From the NCBI GenBank assembly GCA_933207985.1, contig OW240914.1, positions 285,131,751 through 285,195,750 of the forward strand: a stretch of 64,000 nucleotides of DNA. The letters run 5' to 3'. Of this stretch, positions 21,655 through 32,470 are shown piece by piece. The notes under the pieces were generated by a model, which saw only the letters and a list, made by a program, of their open reading frames with translations, was not told the origin of the DNA and searched no databases. Position 1 is the first letter of the stretch, and each line of letters begins with the position of its first letter. The DNA is from Pelobates cultripes (Eukaryota > Chordata > Amphibia > Anura > Pelobatidae). The translations under genes and the position numbers were made by a program.

Positions 21655-22832
21655 GTAAGAAGACCCAGAATTATTCCAGTTGCTATGACGATGAGTATCT
21701 AAACACCAACAAATGAAATTTCTCCATGTACATTCAACCTAGTTCCAAGTGCCGTCTCAGTAGCCAGATGAGGAAATTGATAACATATAAACTACCCATT
21801 ATGGAGCCGTGGAGTACCCAGAATCTTCTCTTAGCAGTCTGGAAATTAATCCTGACATAATATACATGTATAGTGCACACAAACATGTGTGTGATATAAA
21901 TTATTCAGATAGAACATAGTGTACAAATATTGAGATACAAATAGCCATAATATTTGTGTATTTAATGAGTCTGACTTGGTAGATATTTTCTGTAAACTAC
22001 TGCACAATATAAATGTATGATAAAAAAAAAAGCTCAGGTGGATTGGTATTAATGATGCTTTAAGTACTGTCTCAGTATTATATTTCTCTCAAAATGCAAT
22101 GTACATCATAAGTTAATTACTTCCTCTTTTCTCAAGTCTTTGTAACCTTTTTTACAAAGGAAGAGAATACATTTGTAGTGTAAGAGTGCCTTGCCCTGTT
22201 TCTTGTAGATCTATCCTTATGAACTACTTATGGTCACCACTAGAGGGAGGACCAGACTGCCTAAGGATGCAGACAGAACGCGTCTGGAAGTGAGTAACAA
22301 AAACTAATGGGATTTGTTAATTATTGTTGGCGGAGCTCACTAATGTCTTTTAATATGTAATCCATTCACTGCTTGCAACCCCTTCAAAGCAGAGTCTGTG
22401 CAATTCCTTCTTACACCCTGAATGAGTTTGTGTTATCTGAGATAATTCTAAGAGATAATCTGGTATTAAAGGGGCATGCCAAGGTGAGCTAACCCTCCCC
22501 AACTCAAGTGAACTCAGCATAACATTACGTCCAAGGTGGGATGGATATGTACGGATAACACCTAACTTTAATTTCTGTATTTTCTGAATTGCAGAAGGAG
22601 CAGGTTATGGTACCAGAAACATCCCTTGTTTTTTGTCAGATTGCTCCAAAACACAGTTAGGAAAAAAATTCAAGACTCATATAACCATAACCACTTGCTT
22701 GGAGATGCTTACTGCACCTTTATATGTAGTTCCAGTATATGTGTTCTGTTTTGTATGTTTTTTTCTTTGTTTTGAGCACTCACATCCAAACCATCACTGT
22801 ATATTATTAAATAACTGTTGTCTCTTTAACAG
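21655..22832 (+). other. ABLIM3: ABLIM3 last introns (around the 22209-22289 exon)
   Basis: Apart from the headpiece exon inside it, this stretch shows only ordinary intron sequence. Confidence 0.5.
22209..22289 (+). CDS. ABLIM3: ABLIM3 exon, N-terminal headpiece segment
   Basis: This 81-nt exon (27 codons, phase 0 at both ends) encodes IYPYELLMVTTRGRTRLPKD, then ADRTRLE. The acceptor is TTCTTGTAG and the donor is GTGAGT at 22290. It forms the N-terminal subdomain of the villin headpiece (LPKDxDRTRLE), which works with the following exon to bind F-actin. Confidence 0.94.
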
Positions 22833-22946
22833 CGACACTTATCAGCTGAGGAATTTTACCAAGTTTTTGGAATGACAATATCAGAGTTTGACCGCCTAGC
22901 ACTCTGGAAACGGAACGAACTTAAAAAGCAAGCCAGGCTTTTCTAA
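22833..22946 (+). CDS. ABLIM3: ABLIM3 last coding exon, villin headpiece C-terminal helix and stop
   Basis: This exon has 37 codons plus TAA at 22944-22946. It encodes [19 protein letters not shown], then [18 protein letters not shown]. The acceptor is TTTAACAG. Visible headpiece features are LS.EEF..VFGM, the hydrophobic core Phe residues, the Trp in [11 protein letters not shown] and the terminal Phe, all standard for the actin-binding headpiece. The 3' UTR starts immediately after. Confidence 0.95.
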   Translation, partial: RHLSAEEFYQVFGMTISEFDRLALWKRNELKKQARLF

Positions 22947-23560
22947 TTCAACGCACCGCGTGCCTCAACAACAAATGTACACCTCTAAATATATTTATAC
23001 GTATATATGTATATGTGTGTATGTATATGCACATATATATATACACACACATATATACACATATAAATATTATGTATAACTATTACACACTATATGTATA
23101 TTGTATTATAGAGCAATCTTGCTGTAGTCAGAGATATTTGCTTTATCCATTTCAGACGTGGAAGGGATCCCAACCTATTTCTATGCAATATGTTGCAGTC
23201 CCTTTTGACGGCTGAAGGAAGTTATTAATCTGTGGCGAGAGATATTTTGATCTCTTGGTTATATTTTTTAATGCTCTTTTTTTATGCGCCTCTCTTTCTG
23301 AAAGTTTAAACTATCAATACATCTGTTAGCTGTGATATTGTATTCTGTTTCCGACACCAATATATTGTCCGTATGATAGGCCTGGACCTTTGATCTCTGC
23401 CTGATCCCAAAAGTGTTACTGCAAATTTTATAGACATTAGTCAGAGAATTCCACCGGGAAAATACATTTCTTTTTTTAGTTAAAAACAATAAAACAATAT
23501 GGGTTTAGGGCATCATTTAAACATTCTGCAGAATAAACAATGATTCCACTTAAAATGTCA
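22947..23560 (+). other. ABLIM3: ABLIM3 3' UTR (probable) with two polyadenylation signals
   Basis: This is the sequence after the TAA stop. It carries an imperfect TA/CA-rich tract at about 22990-23100 and two AATAAA hexamers, at 23488-23493 and 23532-23537. The real cleavage site is not visible from sequence alone, and longer UTRs are possible. Confidence 0.5.
23488..23493 (+). terminator. AATAAA polyadenylation signal
   Basis: This is a canonical AATAAA about 540 nt after the ABLIM3 stop codon. A second one lies at 23532-23537. Usage is inferred. Confidence 0.45.
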
Positions 23561-25690
23561 ATGCCAGCAATCAATGTACTTTTCACAGTTATATTGTGCA
23601 ATGAATGCTGTTAGGTAATAACCATGCATTTCACCATTTAGAGTATAAAACCGATTGTAAGAAGACAGAACACACAAAAGATGTTAATCACACAAGGCTA
23701 TTTACTAAAGTAAGAATTGTTGAAAATTTAAAGTGAATGTCGAAGTTTACACCAAAATACCTGAACTAGAAGCATGTTTACATTTTAAGTTTTAGCCATT
23801 CTGGCCCTTATTTTGAAATTACATTTTAATTCATCACAATTCTCACTTGACACCCATACAAAAAAAAAATACTACTTTTATTTACTGCTGTTTGGATCTT
23901 AAAAGGATTTTTTAAGTGCTTGTTTTGGGGTCTGCTCTCTAAGCTGCAAATTGTAGTAAACTGAGAACGGACTTGCAAAATTTAGCACAAATAACAAGTT
24001 ACAAAATCTTAAAGGGATACTCTGTCTAGAGTCACTATAACCATTTCGGTGTGATAAAGTGAGAAATTTAGGATTTTTTTTTGTAAACTTGGAAATACTT
24101 TAGGATTAAAATTTTATTGTTCTATTTTCTTACATAGGGGGTTATTCTCTAAACAATCAACAGTAGTGAGTTAACAACTGACTTGCCAAATTAGGCCAAA
24201 ATAGATTGGAGATATTTACCAGCTCATATATTATGGCCTAAACATATAAATACACCCTTTTTATCTGTTACATGCACATTTTTGGGGTACCCCACCATTT
24301 GTCATTTTATACTAAAACTATTAATGTAATAATCTGGAACTTTACAACAGGTGCAGATATTTTACTAGAATTTAACATAAACCTCTTGCAAAAATAAAGC
24401 AGGGTCACATTCTGATAATGACCAAAGGCTGAAAACTGAACCAGTCTAAACCATGGGAAATGTCTAACATTAGGGTCAGACAGGGTGAGTGTCCGGCGGC
24501 TTGTCAATTGACTTTAAACATATCTCAAATTTAATTTTTATTTTATCTTCTTTTGGAATGTAATGAGGCAAATTGTGAAATGCCTTACCTAATATCCATC
24601 ACAATTCAAATTAAAATATGGGCACTGGCACAATTGTTAATATCGGTGTGATATATCCATCTGGCAATACATGGCACGGTATGTTGAATGGGAATTTAAT
24701 TCATTGAACATTCATTGTGTTGATTCAAACAATCATTCTAAATCTGACATATCAAAAATAGGTTACCGGTAGTCAAATTTTAGTGTGGATGGTGTTAATG
24801 TGCTGCCATCAAGTGGCCCATTAAGCAATAGCTAGTCTTTCTCGTTTGACATAGGTTGAGATCCCCAATTGAACTTGCAATTTCAAGTCGATAACAGCCA
24901 CTTATGTCTTTATTGACTTCTCTCCTAACATTGTTGCAATCCAGTGCCTCCGTTAATTTATATGCTACTGCAGTAATGAGCGTTTCAACAATCCACTAGA
25001 CAAAGGCATACGTTTAAAATGTTTATCCACGTTTCAACAGCTCTGCTCACCAGGATGCTGTCTAGCAAGTATACATATTATAAAGTCCATCTATGAATAT
25101 GTGTATACTCTGAACAATATGGTTTTGATGGCTCAGCTTCATGGGAGTTACTTTAATAATTAACCCCTTTCTCACCTGTGTGGCCAGTGAACCAGCAAAT
25201 ATTTTAACCTTTTAAGAGCTAGAGAGGGTGATATTGCTGAACCGTTTTTACATTAAAAGGTTTAGTATCAGATAGTGGTAACCATGTATTCTAGCTGTCA
25301 TGTAGTCGGCATTTCACTAGCTGATCTCATGGCAAACAGCTGCTGTCTTTAGCAAGAACCTGCCGTGAGATTGTTTCACGTAATGCATGGACCTTTAGGA
25401 AAAGTACCTGGGAGGCCTGAGACAAGCTGCGGGCGCAGCCGGTGCTACTGATCTGATTTATTGACACTGTTATAGCAAAGAAGTGACTTTTACAAACTTT
25501 GCTGTATGTGTTATATTTATTCTCTCTGAAACATTCTGATCTTTGTTTGCCTTGGATTCCAAATCCAGAAATGTCAAATATTAAAACAGTTGCCTCTCTC
25601 AAGGTGTCTTCTCATATGTTTTTTTTTGTTTTGTGTGTGTGTGTCAGTAATGATTACCTAGTGTCTACCCCAAGTTGTTTCTGTGTCATA
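23561..25690. other. Intergenic, no recognised feature
   Basis: This AT-rich sequence lies downstream of ABLIM3. No gene, RNA or well-bounded element was recognised; the short frames here carry no family signature. Confidence 0.5.
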
Positions 25691-25696
25691 ACACTG

Positions 25697-25745
25697 CAGG
25701 GGCAGATCTAGAGCCAGACCTGGGAGGGGCTCATTTTTTGCTAGT
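25697..25745. mobile_element. hAT terminal fragment
   Basis: CAGGGGCAGATCTAGAGCC followed by a GGGAGGGGCTC stretch resembles the left terminus of the element at 36811. The other end was not located. Confidence 0.45.
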
Positions 25746-26656
25746 TTTTGTAATGGTGCAGCGGATAGAATTTCTATTTCTGTGGAGATGTGTGACAAAC
25801 CCGTTTACACCATGATATTTTTTATGGAGCTTTGTAATACAATCAGAACATTGCTGTGATGCTCTGTTATAGACCACGCATTTCAGTGAGTTTAGGTCAT
25901 ACTCAACCCCAACCTGAGCCTTGATTTCTCCTAATTTATACACTAGTCTAATTTCTTCCTCCAACTCATATTGCAGCTTTATCTCGCCATCATAGTCATA
26001 TTCCTCTCCTAATCTCATTCTCTACCTGGATTTACTTTCCCCAAAACCAAAATTTCCTTTATCACCTTTAACCTGTAATTTATCATCCGTCCTCATCCAG
26101 TGACCTCCAGCCATATCTTTCATCTTTTGAATCTTAACTCTTACCACCCTTTCTGCCTTTTCTGATCTCCACCTATCTTTTATCAAGTTAATTTATCACA
26201 CACATGAAATTTGGTAAGTGGCAGTGATGAGGGTATCTCATTCATTCTATTCCCTTCCTCATGACATGTCCCAATTCATTTCACCTCAGTCCTGTTTCAT
26301 GTCCCTCCCCTTATTCCATGCAATGCCCGCAATCCATTTCCTTCCTATCTCTCCTCACTGGAAGATGAGTTGCACAAGTGCTCCTGTACTGTATGCATTG
26401 ACTCTTATCTTTACAGAAAGAAACGTTGGAACTCCGTTCCCTTAGCTAATATAGTAAGGGAGCAGGGATCCCGCTACACTAGAGCCCTTTTACCAACTCT
26501 GTTCTCGAGCCGCATTATCAGTATCCTCATTACATGAGCAATTCAAAATCCGGGGCCATTAGAGAGCTTTGAAGACTGGGTGAGAGTCAGTGAATGAAAA
26601 GTTACTTTGAAGGTCACTACTTCCTCCTTGTGTGCTATTTATTTTTATATATAGAA

Positions 26657-26695
<39 letters not shown>

Positions 26696-27230
26696 GTTTT
26701 TTTACTTGATACATAACTTTTTTTTTTTTTTTATCTCTACTATTTTCTGGCAGAACTTATAACAGCTGAGCCAAAGCTAACACAGTTTGAAATGAATAAA
26801 ATCCCCCCAGCTGAGATTATGAAAGAGTGGCGTTTCGGAGAAATATTAAATTTCAGCACATCACAGTCTGATGTCATTGACTTTAGTCCTGCTGTGGAGG
26901 GATGCTGGTTTCTTGCAAAATATCAAAAAGTAATTGTTGAAAAACACCAGTGGATGATATATTTTAACAACTTTATAGAAGGTAAAAAAAAAATGATCAG
27001 GTCACCAAAAGATTTACCCCACATAGTCTAAAAATATTTTGTTTCATTTACTTTATTTTATCTTTCTTATCCTGCCACATTTTACAAGAATATAGTCAGT
27101 TATCCAATGAAACTCTGTGACTCAGATATAAAAATACTAATATTAAATATTAATAATATTGATATCTTCCTAATGACTACATGCTTACCAGCATTTCAAA
27201 TGAACAAAGAGGGACTTTTTTTTTTAGGGG
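25746..27230. other. Intergenic with a (TA)n tract
   Basis: It holds a TA microsatellite at about 26662-26692 and a T-run near 26720. A 79-codon frame at 26792-27031 (KIPPAEIMKEWRFGEIL...) shows no family I recognise and is left uncalled. Confidence 0.5.
26662..26692. repeat. (TA)n microsatellite
   Basis: This is a short TA tract in intergenic sequence. Confidence 0.9.
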
Positions 27231-27234
27231 TGTA

Positions 27235-27500
27235 TGTAGGGGTATGGTCAGGGAGCAGAGCTGTTCTGAGAAAATTTAGGTGATTTACTATTAATTATTT
27301 ATGCAAAGAAAATGTAATTTAAAACAAGAACAATGAATCCTATATAAATAAATTGGTTTTTAAACAAACGTATTGTAGTTCAAACACATTACTGTGATTG
27401 TTATTGCTGTGGAACATTGTCATGCACACACCAACAATATGGAGCTCCTAGGAAGGATGGACATTAGGATAGAAAAGAGGGACAGAAGGATTTGGGCCCA
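27235..27500. repeat. Dispersed repeat, GGACATTAGGATAGAAA family
   Basis: Related blocks recur at 44.37-44.58 kb (CATTACTGTGA...TATTGCTG...ACACACCAACA), at 58.81-58.89 kb (GGACATTAGGATAGAAA) and near 34.38-34.50 kb (GGGACTGTCCCACAAAA...TGTTGGGAGGTATG). Termini were not defined. Confidence 0.55.
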
Positions 27501-27918
27501 AATACTTAGCGGTGAATGGATTAAAAGCAGTATCAATGTAAATGTAATGTGTGAAAATACAAATCTATCAATCAGAAAACATGTTATCCATCTTTAATTG
27601 TGCCATACTCTAATAGTTCATTTTAGTTGCTATGGTAACATTAGAAAAACTCAGATGTTTGTAAAAACATGCATTTATAAACACTCTCCCATTCAGGCAA
27701 AGTAATACACTCTCACAGACACTTTAATGCACTCTTAACATTCTGAAACGTATACTCACTGCTATGTTTGAACTAATATAAAATGCTTATTTGGTTTTAT
27801 GACAACCGAATAGCCTTGATTGGGGCTAATTTCTGGCAGGTTAGTCGTGGTAAATGGAGATATTGTCACTCGTTCTTTCTCTCTGCCTCCTTGCACAGTG
27901 AAGTGTCCTTTAAGTCAA

Positions 27919-28000
27919 AGCCGTCTTAACGCATGGGTAGGCTGGGCAGTTGCTCAGGGGAACCCAGAAGTATAGGGGCCTCATAAGCTTGCCAAATTTT
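27919..28000. mobile_element. hAT terminal fragment related to the 18.3-19.8 kb element
   Basis: GCCGTCTTAACGCATGGG and the following GGCTGGGCAGTTGCTCAGGG parallel the inverted right end of the 18297-19830 element. Only one end is recognisable. Confidence 0.5.
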
Positions 28001-29646
28001 CAGTATATCATTCCAGGAGATTTATTCAGAACCGTCAAATCTCTCTTTATTAAAACGTTTAGGTGGACGAAGCACCACAGTTATCTGTCCCTGCAATCCT
28101 GAGACCAACTGTGCAGAAGAATGTTCATTTTCAAGACTGAAACTGATAAAAAAAAATTAAAAAAATCTCCTTTGCTGCACAATGGGGTAGCAGGCAGCGT
28201 TTGTACTGGCTTTCACTCGTGTATGGAAAATGACATCCTGAAAACCACTGACTTCAAGCCAATTATAAAGAAATTGAACAAATGTTGTATACTTAACTAA
28301 TAATAAATAATTCACAGTAATTTCGTAGTGTGCCATCTCCGTATGTATGATTTACCAACTGAGTACCATTTGTAAGTTAAATTTCTTGGTTTTCAACTTC
28401 AAGACTCATGTTATATTTTCCAAACATTTATGTGCATTAATCTGTGCTCTAAGGCATGTTTTCTAATGTTTAAAATGTTTTTTTGGCGGTACCAATAAAT
28501 ATAAGCTTAATTTTATCAATAAATGACATTTTTATTCCTGTGAATGGTTGTGCAGGCAGGGCCCCAGTGCATTGCTAAGATGACCCTCCCCTGCTGTTAT
28601 GTGTCCCTGAAAAAATGGTTCCTATCAGCCTCCTGTCAGTTTTGACCCTCACAGAACTGACCGGTAGTGGAATAATGTAAAGTGACTGTGAAGACTGTCT
28701 TTGAGTGAGAGATCATTATTTGTCACACGGTAACAGCAGCATCTATGCAGGTGAACTATATTGCCTTGTGATTGGCTACAAGGTTGTGATCAATGCATTG
28801 ACTGAAATGCATGCAATTTGTCTTGTAAACACTAGAGGGTGCTGGCCTTTGTTTCATGGAGAGGTCAAGTTATCCATCATTGGGGTCAGATTAACCATAG
28901 TCCTTATTCATCTGTCTCTGGATTTTCTCTATTATAACATGTCTGAACTCTGCGGTGGTCTCCAACATCAAAAGATTATATAGACAGTCATGTGCCAATA
29001 CATGGATTTTTTTTTTTTTAAACCCCATCTTGACAAATTCCACAAAAGGGTTAAAACAAATTATATTTAAAAAAAAAAAAACATTTTTGAAGTCCTGGAG
29101 TGCACTAGTACAGAGGCTGTGGGTTGCAGCCTCACGCCATTCCTCTGTAGATTAAAATAAAAGAGGATGTATGTTGGCATAGCATTGCAGGAGTGAGGCA
29201 GCAGGCAGGATATGGCAAGGGCTTTTGCTAGCCCATTACTGCAGTGGTTTGTGTATGGGCTTGTGACGACTATGCCTGTATTATAGAGGCCTGCATGTGC
29301 TGCAGCATCCACACAAAGATCTGTGTGTTTCATGGACAAAAAAAAATACTATTTGTTTCTATCTGCCCCTCAGGTCAAATGTCAGTTCATCAATGAATCA
29401 ATGCACATCCTGACCAATCAAAAGTAATTACATTAATCACTAGAATATAGAGAATATATCTATCAGATCTGTTCACTACAGTGTGATCTGACTTGCATTC
29501 AATTTTAAATTTAAAGACACTGAATTGCAGGCAAACCTGTCTTGGTGAATTTCTTCCAGAATTTGTTGGCCTTAAGTTTGAAATTCACTTTGAATTCCCG
29601 ACAAATTTTAATTAATAATCCTGCATATGTAGTTTTATATTGTGCT
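28001..29646. other. Intergenic, no recognised feature
   Basis: This is AT-rich sequence with several poly-A/poly-T runs; no gene was seen. Confidence 0.5.
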
Positions 29647-29726
29647 TTAACCCCTTAAGGACACATGACATGTGTGACATGTCATGATTCCCTTTTATTC
29701 CAGAAGTTTGGTCCTTAAGGGGTTAA
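29647..29726. mobile_element. 80-bp palindromic TTAA MITE, copy 2
   Basis: It has the same length, orientation and apparently the same sequence as the copy at 14069-14148, with TTAA at both borders. The identity suggests recent mobility or strong constraint on the hairpin. Confidence 0.85.
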
Positions 29727-30384
29727 AAACTTTTTGGTAGTTTTTCAGCAAAATAACATTGCTACAAACACAATAAGCTCTATAAAGCTGGGTGAAGGAT
29801 ATTGAGACAAAAGATGCTAAAGGAGACAATAGGACTAGGAATCGGCAAGTCTTAGTTTCTTATTTGCGTAAATTTTCTACCACTTCAGGCAAATTCTATT
29901 TTTGTTTTGTTTTTTTGTTTGCAAAAAATTCCTGCACAGTTTTACAAAAATAACGCAGTTGATTTAATATTAGATATGTAGCAAATTATTTTTCACACAA
30001 TTATTGATAACATTTTGCAAGCAGGATCACACTTTGCTGTCATTTCCATGAGACAAAAGATTTTCACAGAACAAAAGCAAGAAAAAGTGCACTATCCTAA
30101 ATCTAAAAGCACACTTAAATAACATAAGGTTGTTATTACCATTCCAATGACCATTAAAGTGTAAGCTGCCTGCCCCATCAAGGCAAATCTCTTAGGTGAG
30201 TCATACAGTAACAATTCACCTTGCTGCTTCAGCTGTAAGGCAGAATGTCTAATGAACCAGAAAGAAGAATTAATTTGAACCCTTACCTACTTATTAACCC
30301 TTAATAGGATACACATAGGATGGGTGACAGCATTGTAACATGTGTAATACAAAAGCAAATACAAACACACAAACAGTGTTATTC
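29727..30384. other. Intergenic, no recognised feature
   Basis: This is unique-looking AT-rich sequence. Confidence 0.5.
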
Positions 30385-30803
30385 AATGGCGTCGCTAGGG
30401 GGGGACCATGGCCCGCCTACATCATGCAGTGCCCCCCCCCCAGATGAAATTGAAGTCGAGTCTCCCTTCAGAAGCTGCAGCTGCACTGTCAGCAGTCTGT
30501 TCCACCCTTTTCCCACGTGCAGCCAGAGGGGGCGCTGTGCTGGGAGGACTTTCCCCGGGATCATAGAGAACAGCGCAGGGGAGAGACCGGGAGAGGAAGC
30601 TCAGCTCTGCACAGAGGCATCCAGGCAGCTGCTGGCAAGTGTGAGGGCTTAGTCTGCCTGTGTGTGGTTTAGTCTCTGGGTGGGGGGGTCAGTCTGGCTG
30701 GGGGGGTGGTCAGTCTATGTGTGTATGGATCAGTGTATGTATGGGTCAGTCTGTGTGTGGAGGTGGGGGGTTCAGTCTGTGTGTGTGTGTGTATGGCAGG
30801 TCT

Positions 30804-30862
30804 TGACAAATCCCAGGCGCCATGGCAACTAGAAATTTTGCCCTGGCGTCTGGGATTTGTCA
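30804..30862. repeat. Hairpin, TGACAAATCCCAGRCGCCA arms
   Basis: Arms at 30804-30825 and 30841-30862 are inverted copies with two or three mismatches around a 15-bp loop, typical of a MITE core. Confidence 0.75.
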
Positions 30863-31081
30863 GCCTTTTACTTTAAGTGAGCGGTTGGGCAAACAATGAT
30901 GCCAGCCTGGGAGGTATGGTGGCTTAGGGATCGTGGAGGCGGCCGGCTCAGTGAGCATGTAGCCGACCGCCCTGGAGAGCATGGATGCGGCCGGCTCAGG
31001 GATCATGGAGACAGCCGCCCTGGGTTGTGTGCAGGCGGCCACCCTGGGGAGAATGGAGGCGGCAGGCTAGGGCAGTGCGCG

Positions 31082-31230
31082 AGGGAGCAGTGATCTTCCT
31101 GCAGCTCCTCTCTGCTCCCTCGCTCTGTGTACTGATGCTGAGAGCTGGAATATGACATCATTCTGGCCCCAGCATCACTGCAGACAGTGTGAGGGAGCAG
31201 AGAGGAGCTGCAGGAAGATCACTGCTCCCT
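31082..31230. repeat. Long palindrome, CCTGCAGCTCCTCTCTGCTC arms
   Basis: About 40 bp starting AGGGAGCAGTGATCTTCC is repeated inverted and unmismatched at the right side (ending CACTGCTCCCT), and partial pairing continues inward. Such hairpins are typical of foldback MITEs. Confidence 0.85.
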
Positions 31231-31434
31231 CCCCAGGGAAACTCCACTCAGCTCTCCCAAACGTAGGGAGCTTGGGTGGATTAAAATGAAAAATATATAG
31301 ATTTGTGAGTGTTAGAGAAAGTGTGTGTCTGTATGTATGTATGTGTGTGTGTGTATGCCTCTATCAATGTGTGTGTGAGTGTGCGTGTGTTTGTCTGTCA
31401 GAGAGCGTGTGTCTGTTTAGGTAAGTGCCTCCTC

Positions 31435-31730
31435 CGATCACATGATTCTTGTTTTTACTCACCTTTTTTCCTACGCCATGCTGGTTTCGCCGTGGCTTGC
31501 CCCTCCATAGCTGAGATCTTAATTATCTCAGCTAAGCCAATGCTTTCCCATAGGAAAGGATTGGGAGGATATTACGCATGTTTTCTATGGGTAACATTCG
31601 CGCCTCCATGCAGAGCACTGACACAGGACTCTCTAGTGGCCAACTGTGTCTAGTGACTGTCACTAGAGGTCTTAGTAGGCAGCAATGTAAGCGCTGCCTT
31701 TTCTCTGAAAAGGGAGCGTTTACATTGAAA
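31435..31730. mobile_element. TTAA-MITE internal fragment
   Basis: ACTCACCTTTTTTCCTACGCC, CCAATGCTTTCCCATAGGAA and CACTAGAGGT... GCAATGTAA blocks match the internal part of the MITE at 17014-17500. The termini are missing. Confidence 0.55.
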
Positions 31731-31935
31731 ATGTGTGTGTGTGGGGGTCAGTCTGTGTGTGTGGGAGGTCAGTCTGTGTGTGTGGGAGGTCAGTCTGTGT
31801 GTGAGGGAGGTCAGTCTGTGTGTGTGGGAGGTCAGTCTTTGTGTGGGGGGTCAGTCTTTGTGTGTGGGTGTGTATGGGTCAGTCTGTGTGTATGTGGGGT
31901 AGCAGTCTGTGGGTTTGTATGGGTCAGTCTGTGTA
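31731..31935. repeat. GT-rich minisatellite, period about 23 bp
   Basis: This tandem array is built on GGTCAGTCTGTGTGTGTGGGAG with about eight units and drifting spacers. A shorter version of the same unit occurs at 30655-30790. Confidence 0.85.
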
Positions 31936-32139
31936 ATTGCTAGAGCTCCAAGAGAGAGACCTCTCATTTTGTGACCTTCCCTGTACCCGATGGATAGGCA
32001 GCCTTCTCAACCACCACGGATCTGATTGTGCCACCCCTTCCCTGCAAGGTAAGATCAGGGAAAGGGGAATATTATTTTTTTTTTTTTAAACAATTAATAA
32101 AGTAAAAATTGAAAAGCTCTTCCCCCTTAATCCAGCACC

Positions 32140-32470
32140 GGGCTCCCTCAGTGCTGGTGACCTCTCCTCCCCCACTGACGTCAGCTCCTGAGTGGAGCCA
32201 AATGTGCATGTGCGGCCAGAGGCGCGTGCGCATTCAAACCCACCCATAGGAAAGCATTACTCAATACTTTCCTATGGAGATCTTATTTGACACTGGACTC
32301 CATAAGGGAAATCCAGCGTCAGATAAGTGCGATTTACTCCATGTAAATCAAGGAAGCGACTCTAGTGGCTGTCAGGGAAACAGCCACTAGAGGCTGGATT
32401 AACTCTGCAGTGTAAACATAACAGTTTTTCTTGAGCTGAAGTGGTCTGGGTGCCTATAGTGGTCCTTTAA
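32140..32470. mobile_element. TTAA-type MITE, right part
   Basis: It ends GGTGCCTATAGTGGTCCTTTAA-like (TTAA at 32467-32470), the mirror of the TTAAAGGACCACTATAGGC end seen at 61559. The internal blocks TAGTGGCTGT, AACAGCCACTAGAGGCTGG and GTAAACATAACAG match the complete copy at 61.6-62.0 kb in inverted orientation. The left end was not resolved. Confidence 0.65.

Larger units (their letters stand above)
1434..23560 (+). other. ABLIM3: ABLIM3 gene, 3' part: 13 coding exons plus 3' UTR
   Basis: This is the C-terminal half of an actin-binding LIM protein. The family links actin filaments to signalling through N-terminal LIM domains and a C-terminal villin headpiece. Thirteen exons with AG/GT borders join into one open frame of 1125 nt (374 codons plus stop), and every exon junction agrees in phase. 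Diagnostic pieces are NEILNYKDLAALPKIKAIY, DLRQRRSSSPGYIDSPLY, QAPRHFHIP, NIYRKPPIYKRH, VPRARRFSSGGEE, KARSYADPWTPP, DPLISKSASLPAYRR, and the headpiece end [13 protein letters not shown]. From memory of the paralogs, the stretch VQRPDLISYEP followed by YTSEEMLERYSYGE and DIYEGMDLRQRR is closest to ABLIM3 rather than ABLIM1 or ABLIM2. The LIM exons are not in the window. A 6.4-kb retroelement palindrome sits in the intron between the first two exons shown. Confidence 0.93.
30385..31260. mobile_element. Composite GC-rich transposon debris with hairpins
   Basis: It starts at an hAT-like end (ATGGCGTCGCTAGG) and is clearly more GC-rich than its surroundings. It includes a GTGTGTGTGG/GGTCAGTCT tract (30655-30800), a hairpin at 30804-30862 and a long palindrome at 31082-31230. 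Frames of about 110 and 65 codons here are compositional and not called. Confidence 0.5.

Noticed and set aside
26792..27031. 79-codon frame KIPPAEIMKEWRFGEIL...
   Set aside because: It starts after a T-run that could mimic an acceptor, but no homologous family was recognised and no matching downstream exon was seen.
30320..30652. 110-codon frame in GC-rich sequence
   Set aside because: It starts in unique DNA, crosses an hAT-like end and has no recognisable domain.
31309..31943. Cys/Val/Gly-rich frames over 31.3-31.9 kb
   Set aside because: They arise from the GTGTGTGG minisatellite.
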